The notes under the pieces were generated by a model that saw only the letters and a list, made by a program, of their open reading frames with translations, made no database searches and was not told the origin of the DNA. DNA of 16,923 nucleotides from JADJLQ01 sp034439915. Lineage in GTDB: Bacteria; Bacteroidota; Bacteroidia; Chitinophagales; Saprospiraceae. A program made the position numbers and the translations under genes. This document shows positions 7,916 through 15,875 of this stretch, piece by piece (position 1 is the stretch's first letter; every line of letters begins with the position of its first letter). The stretch lies in NCBI GenBank assembly GCA_034439915.1, contig JAWXBI010000137.1, forward strand, positions 1 to 16,923. The letters are read 5' to 3'.

Positions 7916-9331
7916 TTATTTGGCCACGGGTACCAATTTAAAGATATAACCCGGTTCTTCCACCCCTACATACACAAAGCCATCAGGCCCCATTTCAACA
8001 AATCGCAACCGGCCGATATTCTTCAGCAGGTTTTCCTGCTCATCCGCACTGCGTCCATTCAAATGAACCCTGTTGAGATACCTGAAACGTAGCGAGCCCA
8101 TCAGGATATCTCCTTTCCAGCCCCGATATTTGTCTCCGCGGACAAAAGTCATCCCACTGGGCCCGATAGAAGGAACCCAACGAACAAGAGGTTGTTCCAT
8201 TCCCTCCTTTTGGGTCAAAGGAGTCAATATAGTCCCGTCGTAATTGATCCCATAACTGATCACAGGCCATCCATAATTCTTGCCTTTTTCAGGTACGTTG
8301 AGTTCATCACCGCCTCTTGGACCATGTTCATGGGTCCATATCGTATTCGTTTCGCGCTGTAATGCCATCCCTTGGGGGTTTCGGTGACCATAGGACCAGA
8401 TCGATTTTCTCGCCCCGGGTGTATTGAAAAATGGATTGTCTGTCGGTATACTTCCATCCGCATTGACCCGGTGCACTTTTCCCAGGTCATTATCCAGTTT
8501 TTGAGGCAGGCTATCTGCATGTTGTCCCCGGTCACCCACAGTGATAAACAGGTAGCCCGTAGTATCAAATTCAAGTCGGCTGCCATAATGGTGCCTGGTT
8601 TTTTCATAGGGTTGAGCAATGAATATGTCCTTTTGCTCTGTAAGCCGGTCACCCATCCATTTTGCCCTCATTATGCCGGTGGTCGACCATTTTTCACCTG
8701 CTGAATCCTTAAACTTAGAATAGGACAGATAAATATATTTGTTGGAAGCGAATTGCGGATGAAGCTCCAGATCCAGCAATCCTCCCTGACCTTCAGCCAA
8801 TACAGACGGTGCACCTTTTACCAGGGATTGCACACCTTTTGCATTGAGGTACAAATTGCCGTTGCGATCCGAATAAATATAATCGCCATTGGGCAAAAAT
8901 GCCATACCCCATGGGTTTTCCAGCCCTTTTGCAATAGTATCGAGCTTTACCGTTTCTGAAGCATGAGCAAATACATTGGAAATGACACTGTCTTTAAAAT
9001 CAAATTGTTTTCGATTCTCAATAGCCTTTAACAAATAATCTGCAAGATCGGCCACTTCCTGATCATTAAATGCGGAATCCCATACCGGCATACCCAGATT
9101 TGGAAACCCATTGTTGATGTTCATGATGATTGAATCCCGCGTAGTCCCGTGTTTCCAGCGACGGTCTACAAAAACATCCCCGTTATCTCCATGACAGGTG
9201 GAACAGAATTTTTTAAAGTTTGCTTCCGCGCTAGCCATTCGCGCAGTCTCATCCATCACCGGAGTGATTTCTTTGTTTTTACAGGCAAGACAGAAAACGG
9301 AAAAAATAAAAAAGAAGAGGTAACGATTCAT
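7916..9331 (-). CDS. Cytochrome c - PQQ-dependent sugar dehydrogenase (GSDH) fusion, probable lipoprotein
   Basis: A 471-residue two-domain protein. A hydrophobic N-terminus ends in CLAC (Cys17), an atypical but plausible lipobox. Residues 34-105 form a class I cytochrome c with the haem motif CSTCH (43-47) and Met81 (GMPVW) as likely axial ligand. From about 130 on lies a glucose/sorbosone dehydrogenase beta-propeller: NPWGMAFLPNGD, GQGGLLDLELHP, RHHYGSRLEF (His248 as likely catalytic base), VGDRG, GHRNPQGMA (Arg317-Asn318, as in the PQQ site of soluble glucose dehydrogenase) and WVPSIGPSGMTF. It should oxidise a sugar in the periplasm and pass electrons to its own haem. The gene starts 33 nt after the GH51-relic stop and precedes the TIM-barrel gene. 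Substrate unknown. Confidence 0.92.
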   Translation of the reverse strand: MNRYLFFFIFSVFCLACKNKEITPVMDETARMASAEANFKKFCSTCHGDNGDVFVDRRWKHGTTRDSIIMNINNGFPNLGMPVWDSAFNDQEVADLADYLLKAIENRKQFDFKDSVISNVFAHASETVKLDTIAKGLENPWGMAFLPNGDYIYSDRNGNLYLNAKGVQSLVKGAPSVLAEGQGGLLDLELHPQFASNKYIYLSYSKFKDSAGEKWSTTGIMRAKWMGDRLTEQKDIFIAQPYEKTRHHYGSRLEFDTTGYLFITVGDRGQHADSLPQKLDNDLGKVHRVNADGSIPTDNPFFNTPGARKSIWSYGHRNPQGMALQRETNTIWTHEHGPRGGDELNVPEKGKNYGWPVISYGINYDGTILTPLTQKEGMEQPLVRWVPSIGPSGMTFVRGDKYRGWKGDILMGSLRFRYLNRVHLNGRSADEQENLLKNIGRLRFVEMGPDGFVYVGVEEPGYIFKLVPVAK

Positions 9332-9364
9332 AAATGAGGTTGATTGTAAGTTATTCGAAAGAAG

Positions 9365-9838
9365 TTATATTAACTCAAGGGTGACAATACTTTTAGGTGG
9401 TAAGGCGACGGTAAGCAGGGATCCTGATTTTTTAGCACCGGTAAATGGTTTAATTCCAATTTTAGTTTTATTATCAAAATCATTGTAATCCGAATATTTT
9501 TCGGAACTAATTATGGAGCCGGAAACGGTATTCCATGATATTTCAGACAAGGCAATTTGTAAGTCCTGAATCTTCAAGGGGTCAATATTTACCAGGGAAA
9601 TATGAACAATATCCAATCGGATCCTTTCCTTTTTCATCACCTGCATAGAATCAGCTACCCAAAAGCCATCATAAACACACCTTCCCAGACGCTCCGAAAA
9701 GTGGCCATAAATATGCCGGCTGACCTGATGAGTTGGCAGGCTGCCATCGATATAAACTTTTGTCTGGGCTTGACCATAGAAAGGGATCCATGTCAACAAT
9801 ACAAAACACGCCCCGAATAACTCAATATTACCTTTCAT
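9365..9838 (-). pseudogene. GH51 alpha-L-arabinofuranosidase with in-frame deletion of the catalytic core
   Basis: The reading frame is intact for 157 codons from Met at 9838 (an upstream Met at 9883 is in frame but lies outside the signal peptide). A signal peptide ending FYGQAQ is followed by the start of GH51 arabinofuranosidases: IYGHFSERLGRCVYDGFWV, then KERIRLDIV. At about 9604-9607 the sequence jumps to the family's C-terminal beta-sandwich: HISLVNIDPLK, ISSEKYSDYNDFDN, KPFTGAKKSG, LLTVALPPKSIVTLEL. Typical members exceed 500 residues, so roughly 350-400 codons with both catalytic glutamates are missing, without frameshift or stop. It cannot be an active arabinofuranosidase. It may be a relic or a small exported beta-sandwich protein. 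It sits between the LacI-family gene and the PQQ-type dehydrogenase gene. Confidence 0.85.
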
Positions 9839-9903
9839 CCGATAAGGCTTAATTTTTTTTGCAAGATAGAAAGACGAAGGCATATCGCCGGTTAGCGCTT
9901 ATT

Positions 9904-10929
9904 TTATTTTAAGGATTTTTTTTTGCTGGATTCGCGGATTATCAGGTTACTGGGCATGATAATCGTTTGGGGAGGCTGATCCGGCGACTTGATCCTGTCC
10001 AGCAACATACGGCAACTGGTAGTACCAATCTGATAAGCAGATTGTTCAATGGTTGTGAGGCCGGGTTCGACGGCTTCACTGATCGGGGCATTGGTAAAGC
10101 CCGCCAGGGCCATATCATCCGGCAACCGGTAACCACTTTTTTTGAGCGTCATCATCGCCCCGATTGCTTTGCGGTCATTAACCGCAAAAATAGCTTCTGG
10201 CAAGGGTTGGACAGCCAATAATTTGGAAACATCTTTAATGCCATCCTCTTGTGAAAACCCGGAATGGATAATGTATTCTTTTCGAATGGGGATTTTTGCA
10301 TCCCGAAGGGCATCAATATACCCCTGCATCCTGCGGATGGCCATTTCCATGTGTTTGGGTCCTGCCAGGTGCGCTATACGCTGATAACCTTGTTGGATGA
10401 GGTGCGTCGTAATGTTATAAGCTCCACGGTAATCGTCCTGGATCACTCGTGAAATCGGAAGATCAGCCAAATAACGGTCAAAAAATATAAGGGGCATTCC
10501 CTGGTCTAACAATTTACGGATATGGTCGGAATTGATGGTCTCGATGGATACCGAAATCAGCAAGCCATCCAACATATTTGTCGATAAATTTTTTACTATG
10601 GTCTTTTCCCTTTCATACGATTCGTCGGAAATAAAAAACATGACATTGTACCCGACATGATATGCTACATCCTGAATTCCTTTTACTACAGTCGAAAAAT
10701 AATGTGTTGCGATTTCCGGCAAGAGTACCCCAATGATTTTGGTTTGTTGTTTGACCAGGCCGATAGCAAATGGGTTCGGTTTGTATTCCAGTTGTTCTGC
10801 CAATGCCAAAACCTTTTTTCGCGTCTCCTGATTGACGTCGAATGCATCGTGCAGGGCACGGGAAACTGTCGATACCGAAATACCCAGCTTTTTAGCGATT
10901 TCTTTGATCGTAATGTTTTTACTTTTCAT
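9904..10929 (-). CDS. LacI-family transcriptional regulator
   Basis: A 341-residue repressor. The N-terminal helix-turn-helix (residues 6-26, ITIKEIAKKLGISVSTVSRA) and hinge helix (YKPNPFAIGLVKQQT) are standard. A periplasmic-binding-protein-like sensor domain follows from about residue 63 (KIIGVLLPEIATHYFSTVV), with typical blocks FFDRYL, RIAHLAGP and IFAVNDRKAIGAM. Length matches the family. The effector is not visible; a sugar or uronate is likely given the neighbours. A perfect palindromic operator lies 10 bp upstream of the start, which argues for autoregulation. The GH51 relic starts 65 nt after the stop and the sugar-oxidation genes follow, so the regulator may lead a long transcript. 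Confidence 0.95.
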   Translation of the reverse strand: MKSKNITIKEIAKKLGISVSTVSRALHDAFDVNQETRKKVLALAEQLEYKPNPFAIGLVKQQTKIIGVLLPEIATHYFSTVVKGIQDVAYHVGYNVMFFISDESYEREKTIVKNLSTNMLDGLLISVSIETINSDHIRKLLDQGMPLIFFDRYLADLPISRVIQDDYRGAYNITTHLIQQGYQRIAHLAGPKHMEMAIRRMQGYIDALRDAKIPIRKEYIIHSGFSQEDGIKDVSKLLAVQPLPEAIFAVNDRKAIGAMMTLKKSGYRLPDDMALAGFTNAPISEAVEPGLTTIEQSAYQIGTTSCRMLLDRIKSPDQPPQTIIMPSNLIIRESSKKKSLK

Positions 10930-10939
10930 CCAATTGATT

Positions 10940-10953
10940 CGGTAACGTTACCG
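10940..10953. promoter_or_regulatory. Perfect palindromic LacI-type operator CGGTAACGTTACCG
   Basis: A 14-bp perfect palindrome with the central CG pair typical of LacI-family operators, 10 bp upstream of the regulator's start codon. At this position a bound repressor would block its own transcript. No equally good second copy was found by eye in the window, including the 565 bp leading to the plus-strand operon. Assignment to this particular repressor is inference from position and symmetry. Confidence 0.75.
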
Positions 10954-11531
10954 CATTTTAAAACCAGGTTAAAACAAGAATAATCTAAATTTGCTAAACG
11001 GGTATGGTATGCTGTATAAACGTAAAACCCGATGCTAAATTTATGAAAAAAACCTCGGTTGAAAATGGATAAATCCTACCATCTTTTCGTCCTTTTCTCC
11101 CTTTCCCTGACGTATTTCGTTCTGCCCGTTTTTTAATCTATTCGATTTTAAATACAGAAAATGTATACTTATAGCTACCGATTGAACCGCGTTTGCACAC
11201 TTGTTAATATATCGCCTGCTGTTGGTTTTAATCACCTGGAAAAATCACACCAAATAATCCGATTGAAAGTACACCCAATCAATTTATTGCTGGCTGACTC
11301 TATTATTCATAACCCACCCGGCAGGATCCTATTATCGAATGAAAACCCTTGAATGATTGAACAAATGAATATTTTCCTGACAAACCGGCTTAAAAATTGG
11401 ATGTACCGTGCGGGAAATCGTACACCATTTATCGACATTATACTACCTTTGAAAAACGAAAATCCAATTGAAGCAAAAGCCTTCAATAAGTATACTAAAT
11501 TGAATCGTGAATCCTGTAAATGTTGTTCCAA
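10954..11531. promoter_or_regulatory. Divergent intergenic region between the regulator and the hexuronate operon
   Basis: About 580 bp, AT-rich, without a convincing gene; open frames of 60-75 codons occur on both strands but lack signal peptides, domains or consistent overlap with neighbours. It must carry promoters for both directions. On the plus strand TACCTTTG (11444-11451) fits the Bacteroidota -7 element TANNTTTG about 80 nt before the operon start, but no TTTG lies 19-21 nt upstream. On the minus strand TATTCTTG (10975-10982) is a one-mismatch -7 candidate that would place the palindromic operator just downstream of the transcript start. No tRNA, riboswitch or terminator was recognised. 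Confidence 0.45.
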
Positions 11532-11972
11532 ATGGTCAAGCCGCTAAGGTTTTATTCATGCTTAATGCTGTTTTTTTGCTCGTTTCTGCCTGCCTTTGCC
11601 CAGGATGAAGCGCTAAAACTAAAAGGTCTGCTTGAAGCACTGCGCTCCGCCATGCAGGATCCGGATGAAAAAAAATTAAATGATCTGATTTCAGCTCAAT
11701 TGACTTATGGGCATTCCAATGGTGTCCTGGATACCAAAGAAAGTTTTATATCCAATATGGTCAGTGGCAAATCGAATTTTGATGACCTGGAGTTTTCTGA
11801 AATTTCGATTGTTTTAAACCCACATACCGCCATTTTAAGACATATACTCAAGGCAAAATCCCTGGATGAAGGAAAAGAACCAGCTTTAGTCAATCTTAAG
11901 GTGATGTTGGTGTGGTCCAGGGAAGGTGACAAGTGGAAATTGATTGCAAGGCAAGCAGTGAAAGTGATATGA
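11532..11972 (+). CDS. Small secreted SnoaL/DUF4440-like protein
   Basis: A 146-residue protein from the Met at 11532; a Met at 11520 is in frame, but the later one gives the better signal peptide (MVKPLRFYSCLML, ending PAFAQ). The mature part has the NTF2/SnoaL pattern: an N-terminal helix (LLEALRSAMQDPDEKKLNDLI), a strand with TYGHSNG, a helix KESFISNMVSG, and C-terminal strands ending LVWSREGDKWKLIARQAV. Such domains are often binding modules or isomerases; no catalytic residues can be assigned. Its stop overlaps the kduI start (ATGA), so translation is probably coupled and it appears to be the first gene of the uronate operon. A role in uronate metabolism is inferred from position only. 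Confidence 0.8.
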   Translation: MVKPLRFYSCLMLFFCSFLPAFAQDEALKLKGLLEALRSAMQDPDEKKLNDLISAQLTYGHSNGVLDTKESFISNMVSGKSNFDDLEFSEISIVLNPHTAILRHILKAKSLDEGKEPALVNLKVMLVWSREGDKWKLIARQAVKVI

Positions 11973-12805
11973 ACCCGATGAAATCCAGAGACTGTAGCAG
12001 CCCGGGGGAGGTCAAACTAATGAATACACAACAATTGCGATCCACATTTATGATCGAGGATCTGTTTAGCCCCGGTCAGATTCATCTTACCTACTCACAT
12101 TACGACAGATTAATCATTGGGGGTGCGCAGCCGGGAGGAAAAAATCTAACCCTGCCTACTTATGATCTCTTAAAAGCTGAACATTTTCTTGAACGAAGGG
12201 AAATGGGGATTATCAACCTGGGATCCTCCGGAAGAGTACATGCCGATGATCAAACTTTTACCCTGAATCACCTGGATGTCTTGTATCTGGGACAGGGTAG
12301 CCGCAATATCCGGTTTGAAAGTAACGAAAGTTCCGATGCCTTATTTTATTTGCTTTCTGCGCCCGCTCGTCACGCCTACCCCATTGCGTTTAAAACCAAA
12401 TCGGAAGCCACACCGGTGAAACTGGGTTTACAGGACACCGCCAATTCCAGGACAGTCTATAAATATATTTTTTTTGAAGGCATTAAGAGCTGCCAGTTGG
12501 TCATGGGACTAACCGTTTTGGAGCCGGGCAATGTCTGGAACACCATGCCTCCGCATACCCACGAACGCAGAATGGAAGCCTATGTTTATTTCAATATGGA
12601 TGATCAACACCGGGTATGCCATTTTATGGGCACTCCGGATAAAACCAGGCATTTGTGGGTAAAAAATCTTCAGGCAATCATTTCACCCCCCTGGTCCATT
12701 CACTCGGGTTGTGGAACCAGTTCCTATGGTTTTGTTTGGGGGATGGCGGGTGAAAATAAAGATTATACCGATATGGATGTATTGACCCTGGATAAGATAA
12801 AATAG
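11969..12805 (+). CDS. kduI: 5-dehydro-4-deoxy-D-glucuronate isomerase
   Basis: This cupin-type zinc enzyme converts 5-keto-4-deoxyuronate, released by pectate and other uronate lyases, to 2,5-diketo-3-deoxygluconate in the cytoplasm. Recognisable blocks are SHYDRLIIGG, FLERREMGIINLG, WNTMPPHTHERRMEAY, FYFNMDD-like YVYFNMDDQ, and SPPWSIHSG. With the start at 11969 the protein has 278 residues and the ligands fall at His196, His198, Glu203 and His245, the numbering known for E. coli KduI. This supports the ATGA-overlap start over an open frame that reaches back to 11933. A Met three codons later is also possible. The uxaB gene follows after 3 nt. Confidence 0.96.
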   Translation: MNPMKSRDCSSPGEVKLMNTQQLRSTFMIEDLFSPGQIHLTYSHYDRLIIGGAQPGGKNLTLPTYDLLKAEHFLERREMGIINLGSSGRVHADDQTFTLNHLDVLYLGQGSRNIRFESNESSDALFYLLSAPARHAYPIAFKTKSEATPVKLGLQDTANSRTVYKYIFFEGIKSCQLVMGLTVLEPGNVWNTMPPHTHERRMEAYVYFNMDDQHRVCHFMGTPDKTRHLWVKNLQAIISPPWSIHSGCGTSSYGFVWGMAGENKDYTDMDVLTLDKIK

Positions 12806-12808
12806 TAA

Positions 12809-14314
12809 ATGGACCAACTGAATAGAAAATTTGGTATCTCTGAGCTCGGTATAGATCCGGATACTTTCAACCGTCCGGTGAAAGTGGTGCAGTTTGGTAC
12901 CGGTGTTTTACTCAGAGGTTTAGTTGATTTTATATTTCAAAAGGCAAATGATCTGGGTTATTTTAATGGAAATATAGCCATGGTAAAATCCACTTCAAAT
13001 GATATCTCTGAATTTGAAGAACAAGATGGCATTTATACGGTGGTCGAATCCGGACTGGATGAAAAACTGGAATCCAAAATTCATTCCACGCTGATTTATT
13101 GTGTTCACCCGGTATGGAGTGCGACAGACCACCGGCAAGAATTAATGAGGATTTTTGCAAGCCCATTGCTGGAGTTGGTAGTTTCCAATACTACTGAAAT
13201 CGGACTCCTCTATCATCCGGAAAACATACTGGAAGGAGTCCCTTCAACGTTTCCCGGCAATTTAACCTCCTTGCTCTATCATCGTTTCATCTCCCTGAAA
13301 GGCACCGATTCCTCCGGACTGAAAATAATACCAACGGAATTATTAATCGATAATGGCCAGCATCTAAAAAATTTGGTACAACAACACGCCCGGGCTAATG
13401 ATCTGCCTTCCACATTTATTGAATGGATGGATAAATCCTGTGAATTCTGTGATAGCCTGGTCGACCGGATAGTGCCGGGTAAATTAAAAAGCGGCTCAAG
13501 AGGTTTTGATTTACCGTATCAGGATAAACTGGCGATCCAGACTGAACCCTATTTTTTATGGGCTATCCAATCCGATTCCATTCCGGCTCTTGATTTTTTT
13601 AAACAAATAACCGGATTGATCGTTACCCGCGACATTCAACCCTACCGCGAACAAAAATTGAGGTTATTAAACGGAGGACACACGATCCTCTCCCCCTTGG
13701 CTTTTTTATTGGGTTGCCGAACCGTGGAGGAAATGATGAATCATGCACACCTCAACGATTTCTTAAGTCAGCTTTGCGAATCGGATATCATCCCTACCCT
13801 GGAACATCTTTCGCCGGAAGCGAATGTATTTTACCGCCAAATGAAAACGCGATGGCTAAATCCTTTTATGAATCATGCTTTAAAAAGTATCCTTGCGCAG
13901 TCTACCACTAAAATGCAAGTGCGGAATGGAGACAGTTTTATCCGCTATTTTGAAGCCAACCAGGAACTACCAACTTTTTTAACTTTTGGTTTTGCAGCCT
14001 ATCTTTTCCTTTTCAAACCCAGGATATTTCGCAACAAACAATATTTTACCCTGGACCTCGATGGAAATGAGTTCGAAATCGTGGATTCCAAGGCCGGACT
14101 CTTGTTCCAACATTGGCTCCCTTATTATATGGGTACCAAGACTATGGGTGAAATCATCCCTGCATTATTAAACGACGAGCAGATTTTCAATCATCACTTT
14201 GTATCCCTTCCGGGATTCAAAGAAAAGATAACCGAACTGGTGCAAACTTTTGAAAAAACCGGGATGTTCCAGCCATTATTAACTCTTTTAAACCCTGTAC
14301 CGATCAATGTCTAA
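12809..14314 (+). CDS. uxaB: Tagaturonate reductase (altronate oxidoreductase)
   Basis: A 501-residue member of the long-chain mannitol dehydrogenase family. It reduces D-tagaturonate to D-altronate with NADH. The N-terminal NAD-binding segment is VVQFGTGVLLRGLVDF (26-41); family blocks SNTTEIG (126-132), IIPTELLIDNG (173-183) and CDSLVDRIVPG (214-224) follow. The catalytic cluster is Lys283, Asn288 and His291 in KLRLLNGGHTILSP. The IIPTELLIDNG block and length favour UxaB over fructuronate reductase UxuB, though some Bacteroidota enzymes may handle both products. The gene begins 3 nt after kduI and overlaps uxaC by 8 nt, a tight coupling that fits sequential steps. Confidence 0.93.
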   Translation: MDQLNRKFGISELGIDPDTFNRPVKVVQFGTGVLLRGLVDFIFQKANDLGYFNGNIAMVKSTSNDISEFEEQDGIYTVVESGLDEKLESKIHSTLIYCVHPVWSATDHRQELMRIFASPLLELVVSNTTEIGLLYHPENILEGVPSTFPGNLTSLLYHRFISLKGTDSSGLKIIPTELLIDNGQHLKNLVQQHARANDLPSTFIEWMDKSCEFCDSLVDRIVPGKLKSGSRGFDLPYQDKLAIQTEPYFLWAIQSDSIPALDFFKQITGLIVTRDIQPYREQKLRLLNGGHTILSPLAFLLGCRTVEEMMNHAHLNDFLSQLCESDIIPTLEHLSPEANVFYRQMKTRWLNPFMNHALKSILAQSTTKMQVRNGDSFIRYFEANQELPTFLTFGFAAYLFLFKPRIFRNKQYFTLDLDGNEFEIVDSKAGLLFQHWLPYYMGTKTMGEIIPALLNDEQIFNHHFVSLPGFKEKITELVQTFEKTGMFQPLLTLLNPVPINV

Positions 14315-15737
14315 TACGACGACTTCTTATAAAACATCACAAAGTGGATTTCTCACTGAAGATTTTTTATTAAATACTGAACCTGCCCGCAGGCTCTATC
14401 ATGAATATGCAAAGGATATGCCTATCATTGATTTTCATTGTCACCTGCCGTCGGAACAAATTGCTGCGAATTATAAATTCAATAACCTCACCGAAATCTG
14501 GCTGAAAGGTGACCATTATAAATGGCGCGCCATGAGGGCACTGGGTGTGAATGAACAATATATAACCGGAGGGGCTAGTGACCGGGAAAAATTTATTCAG
14601 TGGGCTAAAGTGGTTCCGTATGTGATGAGAAATCCGCTTTATCACTGGACCCATATGGAGCTTAAGAACCCGTTTGGTATCAACCAGGTCCTCTCCGGTG
14701 AAAACGCCCAATCTATCTACGACTCCTGCACGGACCTGCTGCAAAGTAAATTTTCCACCCATCAGATATTGCACCATTTCAACGTGGAAGTAGTCGGCAC
14801 CACCGATGATCCCTGTGATTCCCTCGAATTTCACCGCGCAATCAAATCCTCCGGGCCCGGTTATAAAGTAGCACCTACCTTTCGACCGGATCAGGCTTTA
14901 AACATAGAGCTCCAACCCGGTTTTCAACTTTATATAAAACAACTGGGAGCAGTATCTAACCTGGATATTTCAAGCTTTGAAACCCTGCGGCAAGCCCTTA
15001 AGTCCAGACATGATTTATTTGAGGAGTTGGGCTGCAAGGCTTCGGACCACGGCCAGGAACATATCTATGCTGCCGATTATACCCTGACAGAGGTTAACGA
15101 TATATTCGAAAAAGGGCTGCAAGGAATAAATCTCTCTCATCAACAGGTAATGAAGTTCAAATCAGCTTTACAATATGAACTGGCGGTAATGGATGCTGAA
15201 AAAGGGTGGGTCCAGCAATTCCATCTTGGAGCGATACGCAACAACAATACCAGGTTATTGACCACCTTAGGCCGGGATATCGGTGTGGACAGCATGGGTG
15301 ATTACCCTCAAATGGAAATGATGTCCGGATTTTTTAACCGCCTGGACCAGGAAAACAAATTGGCTAAGACCGTAATTTATAATGTCAATCCTGCTCAAAA
15401 TGAAACCTTTGCCACGATGGCAGGCAATTTTCAGGATGGTTCAATCCGGGGCAAAATCCAATGGGGCAGCGCCTGGTGGTTTCTGGATCAAAAAGATGGC
15501 ATGAAGGACCAGCTCAACGTGCTGTCCAATATGGGTGTCATCTCCACGTTTATCGGGATGATTACCGATAGCCGTTCGTTTTTATCTTTCCCAAGACACG
15601 AATATTTCCGGAGGATCCTTTGTCAATTGTTTGGCCAGGACATAGTCAATGGTGAATTGCCCAATGATCTGCCCTGGATAGGTAAAATCATTCAGGATAT
15701 CAGTTATCACAATGCGAAACAATTTTTCGGGTTTTGA
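14307..15737 (+). CDS. uxaC: Glucuronate isomerase (uronate isomerase)
   Basis: A 476-residue amidohydrolase-fold enzyme that isomerises D-glucuronate to D-fructuronate and D-galacturonate to D-tagaturonate, the entry step of hexuronate catabolism. The metal-binding HxH is His44/His46 in IIDFHCHLP. Other family blocks are LTEIWLKGDHYKWRAMRALG, WTHMELKNPFGI, VVGTTDDPCDSLEFH, FHLGAIRNNNTR, WGSAWWFLDQ and ITDSRSFLSFPRHEYFRR, all near the expected positions. Length is normal. Its start lies inside the last codons of uxaB (8-nt overlap, different frame). After its stop come 80 nt without a clear terminator and then the kdgK promoter. Confidence 0.97.
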   Translation: MSNTTTSYKTSQSGFLTEDFLLNTEPARRLYHEYAKDMPIIDFHCHLPSEQIAANYKFNNLTEIWLKGDHYKWRAMRALGVNEQYITGGASDREKFIQWAKVVPYVMRNPLYHWTHMELKNPFGINQVLSGENAQSIYDSCTDLLQSKFSTHQILHHFNVEVVGTTDDPCDSLEFHRAIKSSGPGYKVAPTFRPDQALNIELQPGFQLYIKQLGAVSNLDISSFETLRQALKSRHDLFEELGCKASDHGQEHIYAADYTLTEVNDIFEKGLQGINLSHQQVMKFKSALQYELAVMDAEKGWVQQFHLGAIRNNNTRLLTTLGRDIGVDSMGDYPQMEMMSGFFNRLDQENKLAKTVIYNVNPAQNETFATMAGNFQDGSIRGKIQWGSAWWFLDQKDGMKDQLNVLSNMGVISTFIGMITDSRSFLSFPRHEYFRRILCQLFGQDIVNGELPNDLPWIGKIIQDISYHNAKQFFGF

Positions 15738-15794
15738 TTTTCCAGTCATTGAGGTAAACAATCAATAATAAAAGGCAGAGTTTTTGTATAGCGG

Positions 15795-15825
15795 TTTGCC
15801 CAAGTCCGGGAGTTCACTATTTTTG
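15795..15825 (+). promoter_or_regulatory. Bacteroidota-type promoter of kdgK (TTTG-N19-TATTTTTG)
   Basis: TTTG at 15795-15798 and TATTTTTG at 15818-15825 are separated by exactly 19 nt, an exact fit to the Bacteroidota primary sigma consensus TTTG-N19-TANNTTTG. The predicted transcript start near 15832 gives a leader of about 44 nt to the kdgK Met at 15876. It also rules out an in-frame ATG at 15828, which lies at or before the transcript start. Confidence 0.7.
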
Positions 15826-15875
15826 GCTTGTTTATACGATCCTGTATTTTATTTAAAACAAAACTGTTCATTAAT

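Noticed and set aside
8260..8704. Alternative frames of 110-130 codons on both strands inside the PQQ-type dehydrogenase gene
   Set aside because: The main frame carries every family motif through this stretch; the others are shadows.
11016..11028. TATAAACGTAAAA as a second LacI operator before the uronate operon
   Set aside because: Only one half resembles the palindrome; symmetry about the central CG is poor.
11041..11531. Short open frames of 60-75 codons in the divergent region on both strands
   Set aside because: They overlap one another in opposite directions, show no domain, signal peptide or codon pattern like the neighbours, and occupy the region that must hold promoters.
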